A stretch of DNA of 64,000 nt from Vreelandella songnenensis (GCF_003002925.1 NZ_PVTK01000005.1:1-64000), one strand, 5' to 3'; positions 31,343-45,729 are shown, numbered from the stretch's first letter. Notes: generated by a model not told the origin, from the sequence alone. Translations and numbers: made by a program.

Positions 31343-32092
31343 TTATCCTGCTGACTGACAAATGGCGTAGAAATCGTCGGTTTTGAGCGAAGCACCACCC
31401 ACCAAACCGCCGTCGATATCCGGCTGGGCAAGTAGCTCAGCCGCATTTTTTGCGTTCATGCTGCCGCCGTAAAGCAGCGTAAGCTGCTCGGCAAGCGCGG
31501 CATTGAATCCTGCCTGATAGGCGCGGATTCCGGCCATCACTTCCTGAGCCTGTTCCGGCGTGGCCGTGCGGCCGGTACCGATGGCCCAGACGGGCTCATA
31601 GGCAATGACCACCTGCTGGCGCTGCTCGGGGTCGAGCCTTGCCATGGCGTAACCTACCTGGCGCAGCACCACGTCCATGGTCTGCCCCGCATCACGCTCG
31701 GCAAGCGACTCGCCCACACACAGAATCGGCACAAGCCCGTTATGCAGCGCGGCCAGCAAACGGTCAAACACCTGCTCGTCGCTTTCCCGATAAAGCTCGC
31801 GACGCTCGGAGTGACCTACCAGCACGTACGTGACCTCAAGCTCCTTGAGCATACGGCCACTGACTTCGCCGGTATGTGCCCCTGAGTCGATCGGATTGAG
31901 CGTTTGCGCGCCTAACTGCAGCGGCGTATCGCGAAACGCCTGACGTGCCGCATCCAGGTAGGGAAAAGGCGGAATCACCACGACATCGACCGCCTCGGGC
32001 AGCGCTGCGTCGGCAAACGCGCGACCGAAGTCGTCAATCAGTGATGTGGAGCCGTTCATCTTCCAGTTACCGGCAATTAATCGCGTACGCAT
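31343..32092 (-). CDS. tpiA: Triose-phosphate isomerase
   Basis: A 249-residue glycolytic enzyme interconverting dihydroxyacetone phosphate and glyceraldehyde-3-phosphate. The catalytic lysine is in [10 protein letters not shown], the histidine in LVGHSERR and the glutamate in [12 protein letters not shown] chose the ATG at 32092, which follows GAGGAG by 5 nt; a GTG two codons earlier overlaps the ribosome binding site. Its neighbours secG and glmM are also conserved in gammaproteobacteria. Confidence 0.97.
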   Translation of the reverse strand: MRTRLIAGNWKMNGSTSLIDDFGRAFADAALPEAVDVVVIPPFPYLDAARQAFRDTPLQLGAQTLNPIDSGAHTGEVSGRMLKELEVTYVLVGHSERRELYRESDEQVFDRLLAALHNGLVPILCVGESLAERDAGQTMDVVLRQVGYAMARLDPEQRQQVVIAYEPVWAIGTGRTATPEQAQEVMAGIRAYQAGFNAALAEQLTLLYGGSMNAKNAAELLAQPDIDGGLVGGASLKTDDFYAICQSAG

Positions 32093-32170
32093 CGACACTC
32101 CTCACTCAAGGTGGAGCGAAATGGTATAGGAGCGGCCTTGTCAAGACAACCGCTGACAAGCACAGCCGCG

Positions 32171-33520
32171 TTATTTGAGCAAGGCCTGCACACGCTCAGC
32201 CAGCGTGTTGGCCAGTTGATCGACGTTCAGATGCTCGCGCCCTTCCACCATGACGCGAATCAAGGGTTCGGTTCCCGAGGGGCGCAGCAGCACCCGCCCC
32301 TGATCGCCAAGCTCTTGTTCCAGCGTGGCGACAGCCTCATCGAGCGCGCTCGAGGCCATTACATCGCTTGCCTTTGTACCGGCGGGCAAACGCACGTTGA
32401 CCAGCGCCTGGGGCACTTTCTCGAGCCCCTGAAGCAAGGCAGGCAGTGATTTCTGCTCGCGCATCATCAGCGCCAGCACCTGCAGCGCCGAGACGATACC
32501 ATCGCCGGTAGTCTGCACATGCCCACAAACGATATGCCCCGAAGCCTCGCCACCCAACTCCCAGCCGTTGTCCGCCATCATTTCCATGACGAAGCGGTCA
32601 CCCACCTTGGCACGCTTGAACGGGATACCCAGCTTCTCAAGCGCCATGGCAAGACCGAAGTTGCTCATCAGGGTGCCCACCACACCACCTTCCAGCAGGC
32701 CGCGCTCAAAGCGGTCGCGCGCGATCAGATAGAGAATATCGTCGCCATCGACCTCACGACCATCGCCATCCACCAGCAGAACCCGGTCGCCGTCGCCGTC
32801 AAATGCTATCCCCAGGTCAGCGCCTTGATGAATGACCGAGGCACGCAGAGCAGCCGGATGCGTCGAGCCCACCTGATGGTTGATGTTCAGACCATCCGGT
32901 GACGCGCCAATGACGCTGACCTCCGCGCCAAGCTCGCGAAATACGCTGGGTGCGATGTGGTAGGTCGCCCCATGGGCACAGTCCAGCACCACTTTCAGAC
33001 CGTGCAGGCTCAAGCGGTCCGGCAAAGTGGATTTGCAGAATTCGATATAGCGCCCGGCAGCATCGTTGATGCGCGTGGCCTTGCCCAGCTGTACCGCCTC
33101 GGCGGTCGTCAGCGGCGCCTCCAGCATGGCCTCGATACAGTGCTCGATATCATCGGGAAGTTTCTTGCCCTCCGCCGAGAAGAACTTGATGCCGTTGTCA
33201 TCGAACGGGTTATGCGAGGCGGAAATGACGATACCGGCATCGGCCCGGAAGGTGCGGGTCAGGTAGGCGATTCCCGGCGTGGGCATGGGCCCCAATAGCG
33301 AAACATCCACACCCGCCGCCGAAAGCCCGGCTTCAAGAGCGGACTCGAACATGTAGCCTGAAATACGCGTATCCTTGCCGATCAGCACGCGCGTGCGCCC
33401 CTTCTCACGGCGCAGCACCTGTCCCGCCGCCCAGCCAAGCTTGAGCATGAAGTCAGCGGTGATGGGAGCCTGCCCGACCGTGCCGCGAATACCGTCGGTA
33501 CCAAAATAGCGTCGTGTCAT
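32171..33520 (-). CDS. glmM: Phosphoglucosamine mutase
   Basis: A 449-residue phosphohexomutase converting glucosamine-6-phosphate to glucosamine-1-phosphate for UDP-GlcNAc, and so for peptidoglycan and LPS. The phospho-serine loop [12 protein letters not shown], the metal loop [12 protein letters not shown] and the sugar-binding GEASGHI are intact. Its start overlaps the folP stop (ATGA), the usual folP-glmM coupling. Confidence 0.97.
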   Translation of the reverse strand: MTRRYFGTDGIRGTVGQAPITADFMLKLGWAAGQVLRREKGRTRVLIGKDTRISGYMFESALEAGLSAAGVDVSLLGPMPTPGIAYLTRTFRADAGIVISASHNPFDDNGIKFFSAEGKKLPDDIEHCIEAMLEAPLTTAEAVQLGKATRINDAAGRYIEFCKSTLPDRLSLHGLKVVLDCAHGATYHIAPSVFRELGAEVSVIGASPDGLNINHQVGSTHPAALRASVIHQGADLGIAFDGDGDRVLLVDGDGREVDGDDILYLIARDRFERGLLEGGVVGTLMSNFGLAMALEKLGIPFKRAKVGDRFVMEMMADNGWELGGEASGHIVCGHVQTTGDGIVSALQVLALMMREQKSLPALLQGLEKVPQALVNVRLPAGTKASDVMASSALDEAVATLEQELGDQGRVLLRPSGTEPLIRVMVEGREHLNVDQLANTLAERVQALLK

Positions 33521-34431
33521 AGCTGACCTTCCTCGTTCATGGGCATTTCACACCCCTCCTGTAGCACCGCCCAGGCCATATTGACGGCATCCACCGTTGG
33601 CCCTACATCGTGTACGCGCAGAATCCGCGCACCGCGCTCGACGGCCATCGCCGACAGGGCCAGCCCGCCGGCCAGACGCTCCTCCACCGGGCGACCCAGC
33701 ACCTTGCCGATCATGCTCTTGCGTGACATGCCGACCAGCAGCGGCAGCTTCAGTGCTTCCAGCGCGCGCATATATTTCAGCAGACGCAGGTTATGCTCGA
33801 CGGTCTTGCCAAACCCGAATCCCGGGTCCAGCAGCATCCGGCTGCGCTCAAGCCCCGCAGCTTCGCATTCGGCCACCCGCTGTGCCAGGTACTCGGTCAC
33901 CGCCTGCTCCACCGGCTGGTCATAGGCCGGTGACTGCTGCATATCCTGCGGCTCGCCCTGACGATGCATCAGGCAGACGGGAAGCCCGCTGCCAATTGCC
34001 GCCATCAAGGCGCCTTCACGCTCGAGAGCGCGCACATCGTTGAGCATGCCAGCGCCCAGTGCGCTCGCTTCACGCATCACCAGAGGGCTGCTGGTATCCA
34101 CGGACACCAGCGCATCCAGCTCGCGCACCAGCGCTTCCACTACCGGCGCTACGCGGTCGAGCTCCTGCTGCTCGCTCAAGGGCGCCGCCCCCGGGCGTGT
34201 GGACTCGCCCCCTACATCGATGATGGCCGCTCCTTCGGCCAGCATCTGCTCGGCGTGGCGCAACGCATCCTCCGGGGCGATATGCCGGCCGCCGTCGGAA
34301 AACGAGTCCGGCGTGACGTTCAAGATGCCCATCACGCGGGGAAAGGAGAGATCGAGCCGGTGGCGCCCGCAGCGCATGTTCACATTATCATTCATTACTT
34401 GAGACTTAGGAGGGTCGATTATTGATTTCAT
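33517..34431 (-). CDS. folP: Dihydropteroate synthase
   Basis: A 304-residue TIM-barrel enzyme joining p-aminobenzoate to the pterin pyrophosphate in folate synthesis; it is the sulfonamide target. The signatures [15 protein letters not shown] and [11 protein letters not shown] are present, as is [10 protein letters not shown] for phosphate binding. Starts at 34431, 34395 or 34377 are possible and no ribosome binding site decides clearly; the first 20 or so residues are not part of the conserved fold. It follows ftsH after a terminator. Confidence 0.95.
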   Translation of the reverse strand: MKSIIDPPKSQVMNDNVNMRCGRHRLDLSFPRVMGILNVTPDSFSDGGRHIAPEDALRHAEQMLAEGAAIIDVGGESTRPGAAPLSEQQELDRVAPVVEALVRELDALVSVDTSSPLVMREASALGAGMLNDVRALEREGALMAAIGSGLPVCLMHRQGEPQDMQQSPAYDQPVEQAVTEYLAQRVAECEAAGLERSRMLLDPGFGFGKTVEHNLRLLKYMRALEALKLPLLVGMSRKSMIGKVLGRPVEERLAGGLALSAMAVERGARILRVHDVGPTVDAVNMAWAVLQEGCEMPMNEEGQL

Positions 34432-34480
34432 GCTGACGCCTATAAAAAAGAAGCAGCGCTAGGGTTGACCACAGGATAAC

Positions 34481-34508
34481 AAAAAGGCGCCCCATGATGG
34501 GGCGCCTT
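34481..34508 (-). terminator. Terminator of ftsH
   Basis: A 10-bp stem (34484-34493 / 34499-34508) with a 5-nt loop is followed on the minus strand by TTTTT-type sequence (TTTGTTATCC). It separates ftsH from folP-glmM. Confidence 0.8.
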
Positions 34509-34527
34509 GATGAGCTGCCAGAAGTGC

Positions 34528-36537
34528 TTAGGGGCCGGTCGAGCCACCCAGCGGGTCCGAGGGGCGACGGCGCGGGCCATCGTCATCCTCTTCTTCGCCG
34601 TCATCGCCAGAGGCACTGCTATCCGGCGGCGTCGAGGTACCGCCCTGCGCCTTGGGTGCATCGTCGCTGACGCGCGTGCCGCCGCCTGATGAGTCGCCGT
34701 CGTTCCAGCCTTCCGGCGGACGCGGCTCACGGCCTTCCATGATGTCCTTCAACTGATTGGCATCGATGGTCTCGTACTTCATCAGCGCTTCGGTCATGGC
34801 ATCCAGCTTGTCACGATTATCGTGCAGAATCTGGCGCGCCTGCTCGTAGCACTCATCGATGATCTTGCGCACTTCCTTGTCCAGACGCGTAGTGGTATCG
34901 CCGGACTTCAGCTTGCTGCCACCCTGACCCGGGCCGCCGAGGAACTGATGCGACTCGTCTTCGTCGTACATGATCGGGCCCATCTCATCGGAAAGACCCC
35001 ACTTCGCGACCATGTTGTGGGCAAGCTCGGTGGCGCGCTTGATATCGTTGGAAGCACCGGTGGTGACCCCGTTCGGCCCCAGCGTCATCTCTTCGGCGAT
35101 ACGTCCGCCAAACAGCGAGCAGATCTGACTGAGAATCTGCTGACGCGACAGGCTATAGCGATCTTCCTCGGGCAGGAACATGGTCACACCCAGAGCACGT
35201 CCGCGCGGGATGATCGTGACCTTGTAGACCGGGTCGTGCTCGGGCATTACCAGGCCAATGATCGCGTGGCCGGATTCGTGATAGGCCGTATTGAGCTTCT
35301 CTTTATCGGTCATGACCATGGATTTTCGCTCGGCGCCCATCATGATCTTGTCCTTGGCAAGCTCAAGCTCCTCCATGCCGACCAGACGCTTGTTACGGCG
35401 CGCGGCAAACAGCGCCGACTCGTTGACCAGGTTGGCCAGGTCCGCGCCCGAGAAGCCCGGCGTACCGCGCGCAATCAGCGACGGCTTGACGTCTTCGGCC
35501 AGCGGCACCTTGCGCAGGTGAACGCCCAGGATGTGCTCACGGCCGCGGATATCCGGCAGACCTACGGTGACCTGACGGTCAAAGCGGCCTGGACGCAGCA
35601 GCGCCGGGTCGAGTACGTCGGGGCGGTTGGTCGCGGCAATCACGATGATGCCTTCGTTGGCCTCGAAACCATCCATCTCGACCAGCAGCTGGTTCAACGT
35701 CTGCTCGCGTTCGTCGTTACCGCCGCCCATGCCGGCACCGCGTGAACGGCCCACAGCGTCGATCTCGTCGATGAAAATGATGCAGGGTGCCTGCTTCTTG
35801 GCCTGCTCGAACATGTCACGCACACGCGAGGCACCGACACCTACGAACATTTCAACGAAGTCGGAACCTGAAATCGAGAAAAACGGTACTTTCGCTTCGC
35901 CGGCAATGGATTTCGCCAGCAGCGTCTTACCCGTACCCGGAGGACCCACCATCAATACACCGCGCGGAATGGTGCCGCCCAGACGCTGGAACTTGGTGGG
36001 CTCGCGCAGGAAGTCGACCAGCTCTTCCACTTCTTCCTTGGCTTCATCACAGCCGGCGACGTCGGCAAAGGTCGTCTTGATCTGATCCTGAGATAGGAGC
36101 TTGGCCTTGGATTTACCAAAGCTCATGGGGCCGCCCTTGCCGCCGCCGGCACCGCCCTGCATCTGGCGCATGAAGAACATGAAGATGGCCAGGATCAATA
36201 GAATCGGGAAGCTTGCAATCAGCAGACGCGTCCAGATGCTCTGCTGCTCTGGCTCCTTGCCTACGACGGTCACGTTGTTGCTGAGCAGGTCGTCCATCAG
36301 CTTGGGATCTTCCGCCGCCGGACGAATGGTCTGGAACTGCGACCCATCCGTACGCTCACCGGCAATGGTATAGCCATCGATGGTGACACTGCGGATCTGC
36401 TGGTTTTGCACCTGCTGCACGAACTGAGAGTAGTTCGTGTTTTGCGGAGCACTTTCCGTACTAAAATTGTTGAACACTGTCAGTAGCACAGCCGCAATGA
36501 CCAGCCACAGAATCAGGTTCTTCGCCATATCGTTCAA
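34528..36537 (-). CDS. ftsH: ATP-dependent zinc metalloprotease FtsH
   Basis: A 669-residue membrane-bound AAA+ protease that degrades misfolded membrane proteins and regulators such as RpoH and LpxC in E. coli. Two membrane spans are near residues 5-22 and 105-125. The AAA domain has Walker [12 protein letters not shown], Walker [12 protein letters not shown] and the SRH region. The zinc site is HESGH. The C-terminal tail is rich in Asp, Glu and Pro. Upstream sequence at 36645-36680 has an 8-bp inverted repeat, and rlmE precedes it, the conserved rlmE-ftsH order. Confidence 0.98.
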   Translation of the reverse strand: MNDMAKNLILWLVIAAVLLTVFNNFSTESAPQNTNYSQFVQQVQNQQIRSVTIDGYTIAGERTDGSQFQTIRPAAEDPKLMDDLLSNNVTVVGKEPEQQSIWTRLLIASFPILLILAIFMFFMRQMQGGAGGGKGGPMSFGKSKAKLLSQDQIKTTFADVAGCDEAKEEVEELVDFLREPTKFQRLGGTIPRGVLMVGPPGTGKTLLAKSIAGEAKVPFFSISGSDFVEMFVGVGASRVRDMFEQAKKQAPCIIFIDEIDAVGRSRGAGMGGGNDEREQTLNQLLVEMDGFEANEGIIVIAATNRPDVLDPALLRPGRFDRQVTVGLPDIRGREHILGVHLRKVPLAEDVKPSLIARGTPGFSGADLANLVNESALFAARRNKRLVGMEELELAKDKIMMGAERKSMVMTDKEKLNTAYHESGHAIIGLVMPEHDPVYKVTIIPRGRALGVTMFLPEEDRYSLSRQQILSQICSLFGGRIAEEMTLGPNGVTTGASNDIKRATELAHNMVAKWGLSDEMGPIMYDEDESHQFLGGPGQGGSKLKSGDTTTRLDKEVRKIIDECYEQARQILHDNRDKLDAMTEALMKYETIDANQLKDIMEGREPRPPEGWNDGDSSGGGTRVSDDAPKAQGGTSTPPDSSASGDDGEEEDDDGPRRRPSDPLGGSTGP

Positions 36538-36741
36538 GGGGCTACCCTCATTACAAGAATCCGTCAGTTAACCGCCGATACTAAGACCCTGCCGCAGTAC
36601 CAGACGTTCAACCCTTGCCAAAGCGCCGTTGGCTTTGGGCCATCTGTGTCACGCTTATCTCATGCGCATAATGTGACACACCTTGCGCCTGCCTGTCTGG
36701 CAATCGCTGTGATAAATCTTTGCTATACACACTTCACTAGT

Positions 36742-37389
36742 TTAGCCGCGAAACCCCTCGGCTAAAAAGTAGACTTCCCGCGAACGTGCTCGCGAGGCGT
36801 CCGGCTTGCGAGTCACGACCCGATCAAAACTGCTGCGAAGCTCCTTGAGGTAAGCGTCAAACCCCTCCCCCTGAAATACCTTGGCCAGAAACCGCCCACC
36901 CGGGGGCAGCGTTTCGCGGGCCAGTTCAAGCGCAAGTTCTACCAGATACATGGCCTGGGGCTGGTCGATCGCGGCCATACCACTCATATTGGGGGCCATG
37001 TCGGACATCACAAGGTCCACGGGGCGATTTCCCAACCGCTCGAGGATCGCGTTCAGCACGCTCTCCTCGGTAAAATCGCCCTGAATGAAGTCCACGCCAG
37101 CAAGGGCATCCATTTCCAGTATGTCCGAGGCAATCACCACGCCTTCCGGGCCCACCTTCTCGGCGGCAATCTGGCTCCAGCCGCCCGGCGCCGCTCCCAG
37201 GTCGATTACCGTCATGCCCGAACGAAACAGCTTATCCTTCTCATCGAGTTCCAGCAGCTTGTAGCTTGCGCGGGAACGGTAGCCATCCTGCCAGCTCTGC
37301 TTCACGTACTGGTCGTCGAAATGTTCCTTCTTCCAGTTATTGCTGGTCTTGCTGACGGCGTGTTTGGGCTTTGGGGGCTTTTGCTGCAT
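36742..37389 (-). CDS. rlmE: 23S rRNA (uridine2552-2'-O)-methyltransferase RlmE (FtsJ)
   Basis: A 215-residue Rossmann methyltransferase that methylates U2552 in the 23S A-loop, a late 50S assembly step. The SAM motif [16 protein letters not shown], the catalytic lysines of the K-D-K-E set ([23 protein letters not shown]) and the C-terminal [11 protein letters not shown] are visible. I chose the ATG at 37389 ([10 protein letters not shown]), which gives the family length; no strong ribosome binding site decides, and the frame is open to 37458. Confidence 0.94.
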   Translation of the reverse strand: MQQKPPKPKHAVSKTSNNWKKEHFDDQYVKQSWQDGYRSRASYKLLELDEKDKLFRSGMTVIDLGAAPGGWSQIAAEKVGPEGVVIASDILEMDALAGVDFIQGDFTEESVLNAILERLGNRPVDLVMSDMAPNMSGMAAIDQPQAMYLVELALELARETLPPGGRFLAKVFQGEGFDAYLKELRSSFDRVVTRKPDASRARSREVYFLAEGFRG

Positions 37390-37503
37390 ATGAGAATCTG
37401 ACACTGGAATAAGAGATGGGCGCATTGACGCGATTGCTTTCACTCGGTGGCATTTCACCGTAAGATGGAGCGTTAAGCGCTAACCGGGATACCGCAAGAT
37501 ACC

Positions 37504-37830
37504 ATGAGCTTGTCACAGGCACAAAAGAAAGCATTTCGCAGCATTGGCCACCATTTGAACCCCGTGGTCACCGTTTCTGAGAACGGCGTCTCCGAAAATC
37601 TGCTCGCAGAACTCAACCGCGCGCTCAACGATCACGAACTGATCAAGGTGAAACTTGCCCTGCCTGAACGTGACGACCGTGCGGCCATGCTCAATGAACT
37701 GGTGGCTGACAGCCGCGCCGAAGTGGTTCAGACGATTGGCAAGATGGCGCTACTCTATCGCCGCAACCCCAAGGCCAATCCGAAGCTTTCCAACGTGACG
37801 CGCTTCGAGGACCATCACGGCCGCCACTAA
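37504..37830 (+). CDS. yhbY: Ribosome assembly RNA-binding protein YhbY
   Basis: A 108-residue CRS1-YhbY (CRM) domain protein that associates with pre-50S particles. It has the conserved KKAFRSIGHHLNPVVTVSENG start and the basic IGKMALLYRRNP motif (each given in part). It is divergent from rlmE, as in E. coli, with 114 bp between the starts. A terminator follows. Confidence 0.94.
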   Translation: MSLSQAQKKAFRSIGHHLNPVVTVSENGVSENLLAELNRALNDHELIKVKLALPERDDRAAMLNELVADSRAEVVQTIGKMALLYRRNPKANPKLSNVTRFEDHHGRH

Positions 37831-37850
37831 GCGCCGTTGACCGAACGTCA

Positions 37851-37889
37851 AAAAGCCCGCCAGCAGATGTTGAACTGGCGGGCTTTTTT
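37851..37889. terminator. Bidirectional terminator between yhbY and greA
   Basis: A 9-bp GC stem (GCCCGCCAG / CTGGCGGGC) extended by AAAA/TTTT, with an 11-nt loop, lies between the convergent genes. The T-run on the plus side is six long; the minus side also has TTTT-type sequence, so it may serve both. Confidence 0.85.
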
Positions 37890-37939
37890 GTGGGCGCCCG
37901 GTTGATCGGGCGCCTCTACGCGGCTATGAGCGCGCGTGC

Positions 37940-38412
37940 TTACAGATGCTCGACGCTTTCGACTTCATACTCGACGTCGCCGCCCGGCGTTTTCACCACG
38001 GCCACATCGCCCTCTTCCTTGCCGATCAGCGCGCGGGCAATGGGTGATGTCACCGAGATGCGGCCGGATTTGATATCCGCCTCGTCCTCACCCACGATGC
38101 GGTAAGTGACGCTGGCATCGGTATCCAGGTTAAGCAGCGACACCGTGACACCAAAGATCACCTTGCCGGTCTTGGGCAGCTTGGTGACATCGATCACCTG
38201 GGCCACGGAAAGCTTGCTCTCGATCTCCTGAATGCGCCCTTCGATAAATCCTTGCTGCTCGCGAGCGGCGTGATACTCGGCGTTCTCCTTGAGATCGCCA
38301 TGCTCACGCGCTTCGGCGATCGAGGCAATCACTCGGGGGCGCTCCTCACCCTTGAGATGATTGAGTTCTTCGCGAAGGCTCTTTTCTCCCGCGACCGTCA
38401 TCGGGACCTTGT

Positions 38413-38416
<4 letters not shown>
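37940..38416 (-). CDS. greA: Transcription elongation factor GreA
   Basis: A 158-residue cleavage factor that rescues backtracked RNA polymerase. The N-terminal coiled coil (about 1-75) includes the tip region [20 protein letters not shown]; the C-terminal FKBP-like domain ends [15 protein letters not shown] chose the ATG at 38416, preceded by AGGAG; the longer frame to 38488 runs into carB. Start and carB stop overlap (ATGA), as is usual for carAB-greA in gammaproteobacteria. Confidence 0.97.
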
Positions 38417-41643
<3,227 letters not shown>

Positions 41644-41709
41644 AACGGTTCCCGCAAAAAATGGTGACGATGAGCGACAAGAGACGGCAATACGGTGATG
41701 CTGGGCGCC

Positions 41710-42870
41710 TTAGCGGCGCGCCTGCATCATCTCGATGAAGCGGTCGAAAAGCGGCGACACGTCTTTCGGGCCGGGGCTCGCTTCCGGGTGGCCTTGAAAG
41801 CTGAACGCCGGGCGGTCGGTGCGCTCGATGCCCTGAAGCGTGCCGTCGAACAGCGAACGGTGCGTGGCGCGCAGATTCGCGGGAAGCGTCGCTTCATCGG
41901 CCGCAAAGCCGTGGTTCTGACTCGTGATCATGACCGTGCCGGTGTCCAGATCCTGCACCGGGTGGTTGGCACCGTGGTGACCGTGGCTCATCTTGACAGT
42001 CTTGGCGCCGGAGGCGAGCGCCAGCAGCTGGTGGCCCAGGCAGATACCGAATACCGGGGTGTCGGTTTCGAGCACTTCCTGAATGGCCTTGATGGCGTAG
42101 TCGCAAGGCTCCGGGTCGCCTGGGCCGTTGGCCAGGAACACACCGTCCGGATTCATCGCCAGTACGTCCGCAGCGCTGGTCTGCGCCGGCACCACCGTCA
42201 GGCGGCAGCCGCGGGCGGCCAACATGCGCAGAATATTGAATTTCACGCCGTAGTCATACGCCACCACATGGTAAGGGCGCTCGCCCTGGGTGGTATCGGC
42301 ATAGCCTTCGCCCAGCGTCCACTCGCCTTCTGTCCACTCGTAAGCCTCCTGGCAGGAGACCTCCTTGGCCAGATCCATGCCTTTCAAGCCAGGAAAGGCC
42401 TTGGCCGCCGCCAGCGCGCGCTCGACCGCGTCATCGCCTTCGGCATCGGCACCTGCCAGAATCGCACCGTTCTGGGCGCCCTTGTCGCGCAGAATGCGCG
42501 TCAGGCGGCGAGTGTCGATATCGGCAATGCCGAGCACGTTCTGGCTTTCCAGGTAGTCAGACAGCGTCTGCTCGGAGCGGAAGCTGCTGGCCAGTAGCGG
42601 GAGGTCGCGAATCACCAGGCCCGCTGCGGCAATCGAGGCGGACTCGATGTCTTCAGCATTGATACCGGTGTTGCCGATGTGGGGATAGGTAAGGGTAACG
42701 ATCTGGCGGGAATAAGAGAGGTCAGTGAGAATTTCTTGATAGCCGGTCATGGCCGTATTGAACACCACCTCACCGCTCGTTACTCCCTCCGCGCCAATGG
42801 CTACTCCATGAAACACACTGCCATCTTCCAGGGCCAATATTGCGGGTTTGCTCAATGCGGGGTTATTCAA
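41710..42870 (-). CDS. carA: Carbamoyl-phosphate synthase small subunit
   Basis: A 386-residue glutamine amidotransferase subunit that supplies ammonia to CarB. The class I GATase nucleophile is in [12 protein letters not shown] and the His-Glu pair in [12 protein letters not shown]. The start is a TTG at 42870: GGGAGGA lies 7 nt upstream and no in-frame ATG is near. A UUG start is also known for Pseudomonas carA. The TTG overlaps the stop of a leader frame (TTGA) and the ribosome binding site lies in a 6-bp hairpin, so expression is probably controlled after initiation of transcription. Confidence 0.96.
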   Translation of the reverse strand: MNNPALSKPAILALEDGSVFHGVAIGAEGVTSGEVVFNTAMTGYQEILTDLSYSRQIVTLTYPHIGNTGINAEDIESASIAAAGLVIRDLPLLASSFRSEQTLSDYLESQNVLGIADIDTRRLTRILRDKGAQNGAILAGADAEGDDAVERALAAAKAFPGLKGMDLAKEVSCQEAYEWTEGEWTLGEGYADTTQGERPYHVVAYDYGVKFNILRMLAARGCRLTVVPAQTSAADVLAMNPDGVFLANGPGDPEPCDYAIKAIQEVLETDTPVFGICLGHQLLALASGAKTVKMSHGHHGANHPVQDLDTGTVMITSQNHGFAADEATLPANLRATHRSLFDGTLQGIERTDRPAFSFQGHPEASPGPKDVSPLFDRFIEMMQARR

Positions 42871-43052
42871 GTCAAGATCCTCCCATGCTGGTGGGAGCCT
42901 GTGGGCGCAGGCTCGGCGATCCGGTGTCGGCGTTTGTCGGTAAACGTCGGGTCGTAAAAAAGCGGGACGAAGCCGATAAAGAAAAAATCGGTTTCATCCC
43001 GCTTGTTGTTCTCTTCCGTGGCAGGTGGCCATGGTTTCGCGTACGGCATCAT
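42867..43052 (-). CDS. Putative carAB leader peptide ORF
   Basis: A 61-codon frame starting [10 protein letters not shown] runs through the T-rich terminator hairpin (encoding [12 protein letters not shown]) and stops at TGA 42869-42867, overlapping the carA TTG by 2 nt in a TTGA arrangement. The position and Phe-rich content recall the E. coli pyrBI leader peptide. Against it, the ribosome binding site is weak (AAGA) and a possible -10 box (TATGAT, 43048-43053) overlaps its first codons, in which case translation would begin further in. Treat as hypothetical. Confidence 0.35.
   Translation of the reverse strand: MMPYAKPWPPATEENNKRDETDFFFIGFVPLFYDPTFTDKRRHRIAEPAPTGSHQHGRILT
42880..42914 (-). 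promoter_or_regulatory. Alternative hairpins at the carA ribosome binding site
   Basis: On the minus strand CTCCCA/TGGGAG (42897-42892 and 42885-42880, 6-nt loop) covers the GGGAGG of carA. A second stem GAGCCTG/CAGGCTC (42914-42908 and 42901-42895) shares three bases with it, so both cannot form. Their balance could set carA translation. Structure is seen in the sequence; function is inferred. Confidence 0.5.
42955..43004 (-). terminator. Intrinsic terminator/attenuator in the carAB leader
   Basis: The minus strand has a stem of about 17 pairs with one mismatch and one G-T pair (AAGCGGGA...TCCCGCTT), with TTTTTTCTTTAT in and beside the loop and TTTTTT after it. It lies 85 nt before carA and 210 nt after dapB. 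It may terminate dapB read-through or act as a carAB attenuator. Confidence 0.8.
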
Positions 43053-43213
43053 ACAATCTTAATGTAGAGCTGGTGCAACAAGCGCAGCGCTTCGCCGTCT
43101 ATTTCTTGCTCACATGCCACCGCCCGGCCAAAATTTTTGGAATGTTACAGGATTTAATCGCCTTCGGCCAGCCCTTTATTTTATCACTGGGCTTAACAGA
43201 GTTTTTCTGACCG

Positions 43214-44047
<834 letters not shown>

Positions 44048-44097
44048 TTAGCCGCCGATTATAACAGACGCACCGAGGGTTTCAGCGCCGGACGCGT

Positions 44098-44388
44098 TCA
44101 AGCCTGGCTTTTCCAGATGACCGTCAACGCTTCATCCTTGGCCATACGCACCAGATGGCTTTCCACCACGCCCTCGAGCTTGTCCAGATGCTCTTTTTCC
44201 TGGGTTTCAATCGATACTGAAAGCACCGCAGGCTCGGCGTGCATCACGCAGGTACCCATATCAGGGAACAGGATCTTGGCATCCTGCTGGGTGTGCTCGA
44301 CCTCCAGCTTGTGCGCCCAATGCTTGCAAAGGCGGTTGATAATCCGCTCACCGGAAGCGGTGGCGATCTCGGCACGGGATAAAGGCAT
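44098..44388 (-). CDS. DUF2218 domain-containing protein
   Basis: A 96-residue protein that fits the DUF2218 family. Typical elements are INRLCKHWAHKLEVEH, the central turn with a conserved Cys, and LDKLEGVVESHLVRMA near the C terminus. GGAGA precedes the ATG at 44388. The family has no established function; members often lie beside iron or siderophore genes, and this one is divergent from an iron-type ABC importer across a Fur-like box. A longer open frame upstream is the antisense of the binding-protein gene and is not real. Confidence 0.8.
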   Translation of the reverse strand: MPLSRAEIATASGERIINRLCKHWAHKLEVEHTQQDAKILFPDMGTCVMHAEPAVLSVSIETQEKEHLDKLEGVVESHLVRMAKDEALTVIWKSQA

Positions 44389-44481
44389 GCGTAACTCTCC
44401 ACAGATAGGAATGGCCGCTAGACAAGCCATGAAGACACTGTCTCGACAGCTCTGGCGGTTTCCATGATAATGGTCCGCTAT

Positions 44482-44500
44482 GCGAATGGGAATTATATTC
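44482..44500. promoter_or_regulatory. Putative Fur box
   Basis: GCGAATGGGAATTATATTC matches 12 of 19 positions of the classical GATAATGATAATCATTATC Fur box. It lies between the DUF2218 gene and the ABC importer, where it could repress both when iron is plentiful. A fur gene is in the window at 58543. Confidence 0.5.
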
Positions 44501-44589
44501 AAACACATACTCGAAACGGTGTGTTCGACGTAACGCACTGACGCAGGGCCATGAGACAACGGCCAACGGTTAACCCTCTTGAGCAAGTG

Positions 44590-45729
44590 ATGAGCAGGCC
44601 TATGAGATCCTACATGTTGAATATCCTGGCAAGCACCGTGGCCGCCCTGAGCTGCACGGCGGCGCTTGCCAACGAGATAACGGTTACCGACGTCACCGGA
44701 CGCGAGATCACGCTGGATGGCCCCGCCGAACGGGTCATTCTCGGTGAAGGCCGGCAGATCTACCTGCTGGGCCTGCTCGAACCCGATGCACCTTTTACCC
44801 ACGTAGTGGGCTGGCGTGAAGACTTCTCCCAGGCCGACCCGGACAACTACGCCCGCTACGCCGAGCGTTTTCCTGAAATCGCCGACATCCCCACCTTCGG
44901 CGGTTTCAAGGATGGCACCTTCGATGTCGAGCAGGCCGCCTCCCTCGAGCCGGATGTGGTGTTCATGAACCTGGAAGCCAAGGCGGCCACCGAAGACGCG
45001 GCTTACGACGCCAAGCTTGCCCAGCTGGGCATTCCGATCATCTACGTCGATTTTCGCGAAGATCCCATTGCGCACACCATTCCCTCGATGCGCATCATGG
45101 GACAGGTAATGGGCGATGAAGAGGCCGCCGAAGCGTTCATCACGTTTGCCGAAGAGCAGATGGCCCGCGTGACCGACGTCATCGATGAAGCCGACCCCGA
45201 GCGCCCAAGCGTGTTCATTGACCGCGCCGGTGGCTACTCCGACGAGTGCTGCATGAGCTTTGGCCCGGGCAACTTCGGCGAGTACGTTACCCTTGCCGGT
45301 GGCACCAACATTGCCGATGGCATCATCCCCGGCAGTTTCGGCACGCTGAACCCCGAGCAGATCATTGCCGCCAACCCGGAGCACGTGGTGGTGACCGGCG
45401 GCAACTGGGATGCCTACGTGCCCGGCGGTGACTGGGTGGGTGTTGGGCCGGGCTCGGACATGCAGGCGGCCCGTGCCAAGCTTGAAGCGCTGACGACGCG
45501 TACCGCCATGACCGGCATTCAGGCGGTGGAAGACGACAATTTCCACGCCATTTGGCACCAGTTCTACAACAGCCCCTACTACTTCGTTGCCGTGCAGCAG
45601 CTCGCCAAATGGCTGCACCCGGAGCTGTTCGAGGACCTGGACCCGGAAGCCACCATGCAGGAACTCCACAACCGCTTCCTGCCCATCGATTACGCGCCGG
45701 GCTACTGGGTATCGCTCCATGACGACTGA
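44590..45729 (+). CDS. Iron(III)/siderophore-type ABC transporter substrate-binding protein
   Basis: A periplasmic binding protein of the FecB/BtuF class, 379 residues from this start. It has a signal peptide (hydrophobic stretch LNILASTVAALSCTAALA, cleavage before NEITV) and the typical opening ITVTDVTGREITLDGPAERVI. The late element NSPYYFVAVQQLAKWLHPELF is characteristic. The start could be 44590 or 44602; neither has a strong ribosome binding site. The last codons overlap the permease start, so three genes form a unit. Substrate is probably a ferric siderophore or related complex; no TonB receptor is next to it. Confidence 0.88.
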   Translation: MSRPMRSYMLNILASTVAALSCTAALANEITVTDVTGREITLDGPAERVILGEGRQIYLLGLLEPDAPFTHVVGWREDFSQADPDNYARYAERFPEIADIPTFGGFKDGTFDVEQAASLEPDVVFMNLEAKAATEDAAYDAKLAQLGIPIIYVDFREDPIAHTIPSMRIMGQVMGDEEAAEAFITFAEEQMARVTDVIDEADPERPSVFIDRAGGYSDECCMSFGPGNFGEYVTLAGGTNIADGIIPGSFGTLNPEQIIAANPEHVVVTGGNWDAYVPGGDWVGVGPGSDMQAARAKLEALTTRTAMTGIQAVEDDNFHAIWHQFYNSPYYFVAVQQLAKWLHPELFEDLDPEATMQELHNRFLPIDYAPGYWVSLHDD

